Positions 22,188 through 33,710 of a stretch of 64,000 nt of DNA are shown here, one piece after another. Below the pieces are notes generated by a model, which saw nothing but the letters and a program-made list of their open reading frames with translations, had not been told where the DNA came from and searched no databases. How positions within the stretch are numbered: the stretch's first letter is position 1; each line of letters starts with the position of its first letter. This stretch comes from Alopecurus myosuroides (Eukaryota; Streptophyta; Magnoliopsida; Poales; Poaceae): the NCBI GenBank assembly GCA_028641055.1, contig CM054062.1, positions 185,565,958 to 185,629,957 of the forward strand. Reading direction: 5' to 3'. The translations under genes were made by a program, and so were the position numbers.

Positions 22188-24232
22188 CTAAGTATAGTAC
22201 GGACGTAGCTGAGCCATGTTCCATGGTCTATCTCTTTCTTGCATAGGTGCAGTAGTGTGAGCAGTGTCGTTGATTGTAGCCGATTCTTCTCTTGCATCTA
22301 TCAAGTAATATGACCCATTATGCAGACTCCGGCTTACGATGAAAGGTCCTTCCCATGGTGGCGATAGTTTGTGCTTTCCCTCGTTTGTCTGAACCAAGCG
22401 CAGGACCAAGTCTCCCTCCTGGAAGACCCGGCTTTTCACCCGCCGGCTATGATATCTTCGCAAGTCCTGCTGATATATGGCTGACCTTTCCAATGCTTGC
22501 TCCCTTTGTTCTTCTAACATATCCACGGCGTCTTGCCGGGTCTTCTCGTTCTCCACTTCGACATAGGCTGTCACTCTTGGTGAATCATGAATGATGTCGC
22601 TTGGTAATACTGCTTCTGCGCCGTAGACCATGAAGAAAGGTGTCATCTGGGTGGATCGGTTAGGTGTAGTATTGATACCCTAGACCACGGAAGGAAGTTC
22701 TTCAACCCATGCCCCAGCGGCCCTGATACAAGGAACCCTCAGTCGTGGTTTCAATCCACGAAGTAGCTCTTGGTTCGCCCTCTCCACTTGCCCGTTGGCT
22801 TGCGGATGTGCCACTGATGCTACATCAAGCCTGATTCCATTGCTGCCACAAAATTTTTCCATCTCTCCAAGGGACATGTTGGTTCCATTGTCGGTAATTA
22901 TGCTGTGGGGGTATCCAAACCGGTATATAATTCTTTTCAGGAACTTGACTGCTGTGGCCGCTTCGCAATTGGTGACCGGCATAACCTCCACCCATTTGGT
23001 AAACTTATCAACAGCCACTAAAAGGTGCGTCTTCTTGCAAGGTGACATATGGAAGGGGCCAACCATGTCCATACCCCAAACAGCGAATGGCCAAGTTAAT
23101 GGGATGGTCCGTAACTCCATAGCCGGCACATGAGTTTGGCGAGCGTACCTTTGACATCCGTCGCACCTTGCCACTATCCGTTCCGCGTCTGCTAGAGCTG
23201 TGAGCCAGAAGAACCCATGCCGATAGGCCTTGGCCACAAGGGACCTTGTGGACGCATGATGCCCACAATCACCTTCATGGATCTCCTTAAGGATCTGTCG
23301 GCCTTCTTCTGGTGTCACACAGCGCAAAAAGACTCCTGCCGCACTTCTCTTGTACAACTCCCCATTGATAATAGCATATCCTTTTGCCCGCCTCAGGATT
23401 TGTCTTGCTAGTACCTCCTGTTCTGGTAGTTCGCCCCGCGATAAGTAGGCCAGATATGGCTCTGTCCACTCGGGAACGTCACGTATTGTAGCCACAAGCT
23501 CCACGTCCGGGTCTCGATTTGCTAGTTCTTCTTCAGACTCGGATTTAACTGATGGTCGCCATAGCTCGTCCAGGAAAACATTAGGTGGAACCGGCTCCCT
23601 GCGCGAGCCGAGTCTGGCGAGTGCGTCCGCTGCCTCGTTTTTTCTTCTGTCTATGTGCTCCACTTCATACCCGGAAAAACACCCGGCAACCCTATCAACC
23701 TCCCTGCGGTACGCTGCCATAGTGGCGTCCTTTCTATCCCAGGTTCCTGATACCTGCTGCACCACGAGATCCGAATCTCCAAAGCATCGTATCCTTTTAA
23801 TGTTCATCTCCTTGGCTACCTTTAAGCCATGCAACAGAGCCTCATACTCGGCCACGTTGTTTGAACAATCGAAGTGAATCTGCAGCACGTAACTTAGTTT
23901 ATCCCCCTTTGGTGATGTCAGCACCACTCCAGCTCCTGACCCTTCGTACTGCTTTGATCCATCGAAGTGCATGGTCCATGACTCGGAACTTGGAACTGCG
24001 GTAACCATTCCAGTGTGCGTCCAGTCGTTAACGAAATCAACCAAGGCCTGGGACTTGATTGCCGATCTGGGCTCGTAGCTGATATGATAATCTCCCATCT
24101 CTATTGCCCATTTGGCTATTCTTCCCGTTGCATCCGAGTTTCTGATGATATCCGACATTGGTATTGAACTAACCACTGTTATGGGATGTTCTTGGAAATA
24201 TGGCTTCAACTTCCGGCTGGCCATAAAGACCC
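22188..24232 (-). pseudogene. RNase H and integrase of element B (one amber stop)
   Basis: On the minus strand from 24232 this continues the frame at 37953 once C and one TSD copy are removed: KLVFGV then FMASRKLKPYF. Domains in order: the end of the Ty3 RNase H, a second RNase H-like domain of the archaeal type typical of Tat elements (MHFDGSKQYEGSGAG, CSNNVAEYEALLHGL, FGDSDLVV, EAADALARL), the H2C2 zinc domain (DCGHHASTRS, ARCDGCQRY), the integrase core (GMDMVGPF, IITDNGTNM, GQVERANQE) and a C-terminal domain (LSPPWEGPFIV). A single TAG at 22680-22682 replaces a conserved Trp in the LPSVLWG-type motif, and the frame goes on without a shift to the stop at 22188. The protein is otherwise complete. 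Confidence 0.9.
24228..24232. repeat. TSD GACCC, left of C
   Basis: GACCC lies directly before the TGTGACGCC start of the C array and again at 37948-37952 directly after its TTACA end. This shows the whole three-LTR block went in, or was left, as one insertion in the pol of element B. Confidence 0.9.
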
Positions 24233-27200
24233 TGTGACGCCCCGAGATCGGGCACTATGCAGATTTCAGCATTCCCGCCAAATCCGCATAATAACCGATT
24301 CCAGGTTGCCATTTGTGATAACATTACAATAGTTCACGAATAATCCACAATTACAACAGAAACAGATAGATACAAGATGACTCAAACGAGCCGGGGTTAC
24401 AACTGATACATTACAAAGATCCAAATAACAGCGGAAGAAACAAACGTCCGACTACGGGCAAGATCCAAATTGGACTAAGAGTCCTGAAGATAACCGAGAG
24501 CGTCCAATCCCTGCCCAGGCCAAGCCGGAGGGATTCCCAAGCTAACGTCGTCAGACTTCAAACCTGTTGACTGCAATGTTGAATATGCAGCCACGAAAAA
24601 GATTCGTGGGTCAGTACGGTTAAGTACTGGCAAGGGGGATAAAACCCATACTCACAAGTTACCGGCGTAGCCAGTCATCACAAGATACAAATACTTTAGG
24701 ATCAACGGAAAAGGAGGGGTTATTGCAAATAAGCGACAACAGGCTGCACTAACCAGCTACAGAGATTATATTACTTCCAACTATCAGAAAGGAGATAAGA
24801 TCGAGTAATAGTAACCAAATGAAAGATAACTTCAAACAAACCCATCCTGGATCTCGCCCCTTATCCGAAGAAGCAATCCGAGGATAACTCACGCCGTGGT
24901 ATTAAAGATGAGTCAAGTTATTGTGTGAATAACCTATTACTAGTCAAGTTATTAAGCATTGGGTGAAACATGATTGATCATTATGTTTAAGTTGTCCTGA
25001 GTACTTGTTAGCCAGTACTTTCACCAAGTAATCCATAACCGCGGAAAACACGGCTTCTCGAGAAGATTATCCCTGCAGGGTTGCACCATAGTAACCGACA
25101 CTCATGAATATCCCGCCAGATGGAGTGGCCCCTCCACCAAGCGGGGCACTCAACACAATCCAACCCTTCTTCGCATCAAGCCCAAAGAACCTTGGGCGCA
25201 CGGCTACTCGGGCCCAGAAGAAAATGGACCCTCATAGCACTCTAAGACCGTGTCCCCCTATATGCCGACTACGAAAGTTCCACCCGGGTACCAAGGGCTC
25301 GCAAGATCATGCATGCAGCAAATGGAAAACCCGAACTAAATGAGGCGATTTGGACGAGATGCGAATCGGGTCAAACTGAGGGGGAGCCCATACTCCCCAA
25401 ATGCGGGTAGTGCGCTCATCATGGATCAGTAGACAAGACCCTTTTCCTATTAGGGTCGACACTAGCAGGCCTCAAAACCACAAAGGGCCTCCTGCCGGTG
25501 CCTTATCATCAAATTTATTATTAAGGGTAACATTAGCATGATTGATTGATTGATTAAACATCGAGCCCCCAGAACATAATAAAAGGAGTACGGTAGTAAA
25601 CGAAGTAACCGACAACGAGCTCGAGCAAAAGCAACCCTAAGCATGCTAGATAAGAACAGGCACAAGCAATGGCTGTAGGTATGGAGATGAGGCAATATCA
25701 AGGTTAAGGGATTCATGTGATGGGTTCGTAACAGAAACAACTACCACTAAGGCTAGCAGAAAAGAATCAACGGAAGAATCGGTAACAAGTGATGAAAGGC
25801 AGCCATATGGCATGCAAGTGAGTATACTTGCCTGAGATCCCGCAAGGTAGCAGAACTTGTCGTTGCTCACATCATCTCAACGTCCTATCCGGGAAGAAGC
25901 AACGAACTAAAAGAAACACCGGATGCAACAATTACTACTACGGCAAAAGATCCAGCATGATCAAGATATGGATGCATGACAAGGTTAATAGATGCACCAA
26001 AGTAAACTAGTGGATATGATACACAAGTTTAAATGGATTCCAGATGCAAAGATTGCATATGGCAAACCCATGCCTTATAGTTGAATTAATTGTTCTAACA
26101 CTAAGCATCATGTGTAAGTGAGTTAGAATGATGCATGCATGATGAATAACAAGAAGATAACAATATTAAATGCAAATGGAAGGATGGTTAACAAGTTTAG
26201 AAAACATTAATAAGTTTGGAAGTTATTGTTACTTAATGATGTTGAACAAGTGGTGATTGTTTTCAGCAAGTTAAAGTGTGCAAAACAAATAACAAAGTTG
26301 ATATTTGAAAAGGTTACCAAATTTTAATTGGATTACATGTTTCACATTTTGAAATTGGACTTTGGATTAATTATTTATGAATTAAACAATATTAAACAAG
26401 TTTTAGTTGAATTAAACAAGATTTGAATGTTTTAGGCAATTTTAATTATTCAAAACAGAAAACAAAATTTATATTTGAATAGAACATTCAAAAAGGTATG
26501 AAAAACATATTTTATTTGACTTATTTGGACATAGTATGGATTATTTATGAATTATTACAAATGGCATTTGAATTATTTGAATTTGAATTTAAATTGCATT
26601 TTGAAAATTCAAAACAGAACGCAAATAAGTTATTTGGAAAGTTTATAAAATTTTGAACAGAAAACATATACAAAGTTTGGTTATTAGATTTACAGATTAA
26701 AAGTTATTGAATTTGTAAGTTTATTGCTTATTCTGCCAATTTAAAAAGAGGTAGAATTTAACAGATTTGATTTTAATCGTTTGTTACCGAGCCGTTAGCT
26801 AACCACTGTCTCTGCCCCGTGGGCCTAGCCAGCGTGGCACGAGCAACAGCTTGCGTGGCAAACAGGCCCGCTGACGGGTGGGGCCGCTACACAGGGAGAA
26901 AAATCTCCTAAAAGGTGCGCTTGACTCGAACCCACGACGGCCTGCTTGCGCGTTGCGGTCTGAACCAAGTGTGCTGTGTGCGCGCGTTTGACAGTAACAA
27001 GGGCGCAGCTAGGATAAGGTTACTGAAAACGAAACTGAAACTTTCTGAATATCAACACCTGCCGCGACCTGAACGCTGACAGAGGGAAGTTCACCGACGA
27101 CGTGCTCGCGCGGTGTGTTGCTGATGGATGCGTGCGTGAGCAGACTTGGATGCACAACAGAGAGGAGAGGGAGGGAGGAGATCTCGGTGGCTCACCAACG

Positions 27201-28466
27201 TCTGTCGCCGTGCAGAGGCTCGACGAAGACGCTCCCGTCGGCGAGGTGACAGTGGCGGGGTCGACGATGACGGCGGCGTCGTCCTGGCGGCTGAGCGGGT
27301 TCCCTCCGGTGTCCAAACGACAGGAGATGTCGCGGTGGTGCGGTTCCCGCGGTTGGCGCGGCTGAAGGAGGCCCGCAACGGCGCCGGCGTGCAAAGTTCA
27401 GAAAAGGGGTGTCTCGGTGGCCGGCGGCGATGTCGACCACGGCGGCGTCGACTCCGCACGTCTCCGAGGATGCTGCGGTGTGCGAAAGGAAGAGTTCAAG
27501 GAGGCGGGGTGATTCCGGTGATCAGGTGGGTGGATGGCGTGTTGTGGCGGTGGCGGCGATCGGAGTTCAGAGGAGATCCTCTCCGGTGAGTTTCAGAGAG
27601 AGTGTAACGCGACAGAGAGGAGGGAAACTGCGGCGATCGCGATGAAGGCGGAAACCTGGGGCCTAGGGTTAGCTCCTAGGGTTCAGGGCTTGCTATATAG
27701 CGGCCGCGGCGCTCTCCTGGCCGTCTGCGCGGCCGTACGGCGACGTGGAGGCCGTGGATGAGCTGCCGTACGCGGAGGGGACGGTGACGTCATGTTTCGA
27801 ACCGGTAAGTGGATGCTGGGCTGGCTGCGCGCGCTGTAGGGGCTAGGTGGGCTGGGCCAGGCGGTAGTTAGGTGCTGCGCGCGTTAGATAGTTAGTTGTT
27901 TATTTTATTTCTTTCTGTTTTATTTTTTTGTAGTTTTGCTTTTGGGAGAAAAGGCTAGGTTTTAAGTTAATAAAAATTACAGAAAAATTAGGTTAGGCTA
28001 GTTAGGAATTTAGAAACCATATTCCAAGATTTGATTGCAAAATTTTGATATTTAAAATAAAGTTTGTAGTTGAAACCAATTTAGAGGATTTTCAATATTA
28101 ATAAACCATTATAAAGACATGCTTTTAAATAGGGTTACCCCTAAGATTTAATTTGATTGAAAAATAGTTATTTGAATTAAACCCAACAAGTTGAAGAAAG
28201 ATTTGGTTTGAATTTTTGAGTTAGTCATTAGGGTTTGTTAACAACAGGGACAAGTTTATTTAGCAGGCAATTTGTTTAAAACAATTTTCAAACTAATGAA
28301 AACAAATGGGGGGGGGGTTTAGTTTGCAGGTTTGAAATTGCAAAATCTTTGAGCAAGGGTGAAAGTTTAAATTGTTTTGAAAATTTCAGTTGTGATGCAA
28401 ACATGGTGCAATGCAATGTGATGCATATGATGCAAGCAAACAACAGGTAACACCCTAGGTGTTACA
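24233..28466 (-). repeat. C LTR copy 1 (3' LTR)
   Basis: This is the left, sense-3' LTR. It has the most private changes of the three: for example gggcaag at 24457 where the others have ggacaag, ctgaatatc near 27046 for ctgaagatc, gatgaaggc near 27642 for gatggaggc, and loss of five bases (CGGGG) beside the B box near 26921. It has an AT-rich part, a GC-rich promoter-like part with a CTATATAGC near 27692, and a run of ten G at 28308-28317. Small frames at 27020-27761 overlap on both strands and are not genes. Confidence 0.9.
26920..26977 (-). other. tRNA-like segment in C LTR 1
   Basis: On the minus strand an A-box-like GCACACTTGG is followed by a B box GGGTTCGAGTC. This copy has lost CGGGG just after the B box compared with the other two LTRs, so the T-arm-like stem is broken here. 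Confidence 0.5.
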
Positions 28467-28967
28467 GACGACACCACTAACAAGGGATTGCGCCCTCGCA
28501 ATCCACCTGCTAACCCGGGAGGGGAAAGAAGTTCAACTATCGATTCTTCATGCTTCCAGCTGATCTCCTCGACACCACTAACAAGGGATTCTCGACACCA
28601 CTAACAAGAGATTCTTGCTCGGAGTGACGACGATGTTCTTCCACCAGGAATCTTCCGATGATCGAACCTATTGGGTTAAGGGCTCAGAAAACGTCCACCC
28701 ACGTAGGATTCCTAATACTTTGAAAGATAGACAGGAAGAGAGACTCCAAAACAAATAAGATGGGAGGGGAAATAGAATAGGGATAAGGAGAAAAACAAGA
28801 ATCCTATTGAGATGTTTTTCCAAAATAGTTTAGCAGAAATAGTTTTTGACATTCTAGAAACAACGACCGTTAGCGAGGTTATCCTACAGGCTTTGCGGAC
28901 CCGTTGCTTCGATAACCATTCGTATCGAAACAATCTCGGGAATCGGAACCAAGGCTCTGATACCATT
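28467..28967 (-). other. Internal region 1 of C, no recognisable gene
   Basis: These 501 bases hold the primer-binding site complement at the right end and no gag or pol. Three copies of acaccactaacaagggatt-like sequence lie at about 28471, 28572 and 28593. A short minus-strand frame crossing into the LTR (28712-29059) shows nothing I recognise. The second internal region (33210-33710) has the same length and appears identical. Confidence 0.85.
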
Positions 28968-31900
28968 TGTGACGCCCCGAGATCGGGCACTATGCAGATT
29001 TCAGCATTCCCGCCAAATCCGCATAATAACCGATTCCAGGTTGCCATTTGTGATAACATTACAATAGTTCACGAATAATCCACAATTACAACAGAAACAG
29101 ATAAATACAAGATGACTCAAACGAGCCGGGGTTACAACTGATACATTACAAAGATCCAAATAACAGCGGAAGAAACAAACGTCCGACTACGGACAAGATC
29201 CAAATTGGACTAAGAGTCCTGAAGATAACCGAGAGCGTCCAATCCCTGCCCAGGCCAAGCCGGAGGGATTCCCAAGCTAACGTCGTCAGACTTCAAACCT
29301 GTTGACTGCAATGTTGAATATGCAGCCACGAAAAAGATTCGTGGGTCAGTACGGTTAAGTACTGGCAAGGGGGATAAAACCCATACTCACAAGTTACCGG
29401 CGTAGCCAGTCATCACAAGATACAAATACTTTAGGATCAACGGAAAAGCAGGGGTTATTGCAAATAAGCGACAACAGGCTGCACTAACCAGCTACAGAGA
29501 TTATATTACTTCCAACTATCAGAAAGGAGATAAGATCGAGTAATAGTAACCAAATGAAAGATAACTTCAAACAAACCCATCCTGGATCTCGCCCCTTATC
29601 CGAAGAAGCAATCCGAGGATAACTCACACCGTGGTATTAAAGATGAGTCAAGTTATTGTGTGAATAACCTATTACTAGTCAAGTTATTAAGCATTGGGTG
29701 AAACATGATTGATCATTATGTTTAAGTTGTCCTGAGTACTTGTTAGCCAGTACTTTCACCAAGTAATCCATAACCGCGGAAAACACGGCTTCTCGAGAAG
29801 ATTATCCCTGCAGGGTTGCACCATAGTAACCGACACTCATGAATATCCCGCCAGATGGAGTGGCCCCTCCACCAAGCGGGGCACTCAACACAATCCAACC
29901 CTTCTTCGCATCAAGCCCAAAGAACCTTGGGCGCACGGCTACTCGGGCCCAGAAGAAAATGGACCCTCATAGCACTCTAAGACCGTGTCCCCCTATATGC
30001 CGACTACGAAAGTTCCACCCGGGTACCAAGGGCTCGCAAGATCATGCATGCAGCAAATGGAAAACCCGAACTAAATGAGGCGATTTGGACGAGATGCGAA
30101 TCGGGTCAAACTGAGGGGGAGCCCATACTCCCCAAATGCGGGTAGTGCGCTCATCATGGATCAGTAGACAAGACCCTTTTCCTATTAGGGTCGACACTAG
30201 CAGGCCTCAAAACCACAAAGGGCCTCCTGCCGGTGCCTTATCATCAAATTTATTATTAAGGGTAACATTAGCATGATTGATTGATTGATTAAACATCGAG
30301 CCCCCAGAACATAATAAAAGGAGTACGGTAGTAAACGAAGTAACCGACAACGAGCTCGAGCAAAAGCAACCCTAAGCATGCTAGATAAGAACAGGCACAA
30401 GCAATGGCTGTAGGTATGGAGATGAGGCAATATCAAGGTTAAGGGATTCATGTGATGGGTTCGTAACAGAAACAACTACCACTAAGGCTAGCAGAAAAGA
30501 ATCAACGGAAGAATCGGTAACAAGTGATGAAAGGCAGCCATATGGCATGCAAGTGAGTATACTTGCCTGAGATCCCGCAAGGTAGCAGAACTTGTCGTTG
30601 CTCACATCATCTCAACGTCCTATCCGGGAAGAAGCAACGAACTAAAAGAAACACCGGATGCAACAATTACTACTACGGCAAAAGATCCAGCATGATCAAG
30701 ATATGGATGCATGACAAGGTTAATAGATGCACCAAAGTAAACTAGTGGATATGATACACAAGTTTAAATGGATTCCAGATGCAAAGATTGCATATGGCAA
30801 ACCCATGCCTTATAGTTGAATTAATTGTTCTAACACTAAGCATCATGTGTAAGTGAGTTAGAATGATGCATGCATGATGAATAACAAGAAGATAACAATA
30901 TTAAATGCAAATGGAAGGATGGTTAACAAGTTTAGAAAACATTAATAAGTTTGGAAGTTATTGTTACTTAATGATGTTGAACAAGTGGTGATTGTTTTCA
31001 GCAAGTTAAAGTGTGCAAAACAAATAACAAAGTTGATATTTGAAAAGGTTACCAAATTTTAATTGGATTACATGTTTCACATTTTGAAATTGGACTTTGG
31101 ATTAATTATTTATGAATTAAACAATATTAAACAAGTTTTAGTTGAATTAAACAAGATTTGAATGTTTTAGGCAATTTTAATTATTCAAAACAGAAAACAA
31201 AATTTATATTTGAATAGAACATTCAAAAAGGTATGAAAAACATATTTTATTTGACTTATTTGGACATAGTATGGATTATTTATGAATTATTACAAATGGC
31301 ATTTGAATTATTTGAATTTGAATTTAAATTGCATTTTGAAAATTCAAAACAGAACGCAAATAAGTTATTTGGAAAGTTTATAAAATTTTGAACAGAAAAC
31401 ATATACAAAGTTTGGTTATTAGATTTACAGATTAAAAGTTATTGAATTTGTAAGTTTATTGCTTATTCTGCCAATTTAAAAAGAGGTAGAATTTAACAGA
31501 TTTGATTTTAATCGTTTGTTACCGAGCCGTTAGCTAACCACTGTCTCTGCCCCGTGGGCCTAGCCAGCGTGGCACGAGCAACAGCTTGCGTGGCAAACAG
31601 GCCCGCTGACGGGTGGGGCCGCTACACAGGGAGAAAAATCTCCAAAAAGGTGCGCTTCGGGGACTCGAACCCACGACGGCCTGCTTGCGCGTTGCGGTCT
31701 GAACCAAGTGTGCTGTGTGCGCGCATTTGACAGTAACAAGGGCGCAGCTAGGATAAGGTTACTGAAAACGAAACTGAAACTTTCTGAAGATCAACACCTG
31801 CCGCGACCTGAACGCTGACAGAGGGAAGTTCACCGACGACGTGCTCGCGCGGTGTGTTGCTGATGGATGCGTGCGTGAGCAGACTTGGATGCACAACAGA

Positions 31901-33209
31901 GAGGAGAGGGAGGGAGGAGATCTCGGTGGCTCACCAACGTCTGTCGCCGTGCAGAGGCTCGACGAAGACGCTCCCGTCGGCGAGGTGACAGTGGCGGGGT
32001 CGACGATGACGGCGGCGTCGTCCTGGCGGCTGAGCGGGTTCCCTCCGGTGTCCAAACGACAGGAGACGTCGCGGTGGTGCGGTTCCCGCGGTTGGCGCGG
32101 CTGAAGGAGGCCCGCAACGGCGCCGGCGTGCAAAGTTCAGAAAAGGGGCGTCTCGGTGGCCGGCGGCGATGTCGACCACGGCGGCGTCGACTCCGCACGT
32201 CTCCGAGGATGCTGCGGTGTGCGAAAGGAAGAGTTCAAGGAGGCGGGGTGATTCCGGTGATCAGGTGGGTGGATGGCGTGTTGTGGCGGTGGCGGCGATC
32301 GGAGTTCAGAGGAGATCCTCTCCGGTGAGTTTCAGAGAGAGTGTAACGCGACAGAGAGGAGGGAAACTGCGGCGATCGCGATGGAGGCGGAAACCTGGGG
32401 CCTAGGGTTAGCTCCTAGGGTTCAGGGCTTGCTATATAGCGGCCGCGGCGCTCTCCTGGCCGTCTGCGCGGCCGTACGGCGACGTGGAGGCCGTGGATGA
32501 GCTGCCGTACGCGGAGGGGACGGTGACGTCATGTTTCGAACCGGTAAGTGGATGCTGGGCTGGCTGCGCGCGCTGTAGGGGCTAGGTGGGCTGGGCCAGG
32601 CGGTAGTTAGGTGCTGCGCGCGTTAGATAGTTAGTTGTTTATTTTATTTCTTTCTGTTTTATTTTTTTGTAGTTTTGCTTTTGGGAGAAAAGGCTAGGTT
32701 TTAAGTTAATAAAAATTACAGAAAAATTAGGTTAGGCTAGTTAGGAATTTAGAAACCATATTCCAAGATTTGATTGCAAAATTTTGATATTTAAAATAAA
32801 GTTTGTAGTTGAAACCAATTTAGAGGATTTTCAATATTAATAAACCATTATAAAGACATGCTTTTAAATAGGGTTACCCCTAAGATTTAATTTGATTGAA
32901 AAATAGTTATTTGAATTAAACCCAACAAGTTGAAGAAAGATTTGGTTTGAATTTTTGAGTTAGTCATTAGGGTTTGTTAACAACAGGGACAAGTTTATTT
33001 AGCAGGCAATTTGTTTAAAACAATTTTCAAACTAATGAAAACAAATGGGGGGGGGGGGGGTTTAGTTTGCAGGTTTGAAATTGCAAAATCTTTGAGCAAG
33101 GGTGAAAGTTTAAATTGTTTTGAAAATTTCAGTTGTGATGCAAACATGGTGCAATGCAATGTGATGCATATGATGCAAGCAAACAACAGGTAACACCCTA
33201 GGTGTTACA
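28968..33209 (-). repeat. C LTR copy 2 (middle LTR)
   Basis: This LTR is shared by both units of the array. It carries the intact tRNA-like segment, a run of 14 G at 33047-33060, and a few private changes such as ggaaaagcagg near 29448 and gcgcgcatttg near 31720. It is closer to copy 3 than to copy 1. Confidence 0.9.
31655..31714 (-). other. tRNA-like segment in C LTR 2
   Basis: Reading on the minus strand, an A-box-like GCACACTTGG is followed about 35 bases on by GGGTTCGAGTCCCCGAAG, a perfect B box (GGTTCGAGTCC) plus the start of an acceptor-like end. An isolated tRNA gene would need a matching 5' acceptor strand, and I do not see one. Confidence 0.6.
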
Positions 33210-33710
33210 GACGACACCACTAACAAGGGATTGCGCCCTCGCAATCCACCTGCTAACCCGGGAGGGGAAAGAAGTTCAACTATCGATTCTTCATGCTTCC
33301 AGCTGATCTCCTCGACACCACTAACAAGGGATTCTCGACACCACTAACAAGAGATTCTTGCTCGGAGTGACGACGATGTTCTTCCACCAGGAATCTTCCG
33401 ATGATCGAACCTATTGGGTTAAGGGCTCAGAAAACGTCCACCCACGTAGGATTCCTAATACTTTGAAAGATAGACAGGAAGAGAGACTCCAAAACAAATA
33501 AGATGGGAGGGGAAATAGAATAGGGATAAGGAGAAAAACAAGAATCCTATTGAGATGTTTTTCCAAAATAGTTTAGCAGAAATAGTTTTTGACATTCTAG
33601 AAACAACGACCGTTAGCGAGGTTATCCTACAGGCTTTGCGGACCCGTTGCTTCGATAACCATTCGTATCGAAACAATCTCGGGAATCGGAACCAAGGCTC
33701 TGATACCATT
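33210..33710 (-). other. Internal region 2 of C, no recognisable gene
   Basis: This is the second copy of the 501-bp internal region, with its primer-binding site complement at 33697-33708. No coding sequence is recognised. Confidence 0.85.

Noticed and set aside
27020..27761. Overlapping long frames on both strands, repeated three times (also near 31760-32500 and 36500-37240)
   Set aside because: GC-rich LTR sequence of C. The Arg/Pro/Ser-rich translations arise in several frames at once and match nothing.
31655..31714. Functional tRNA gene
   Set aside because: A and B boxes are present but no matching acceptor stem or anticodon arm could be drawn.
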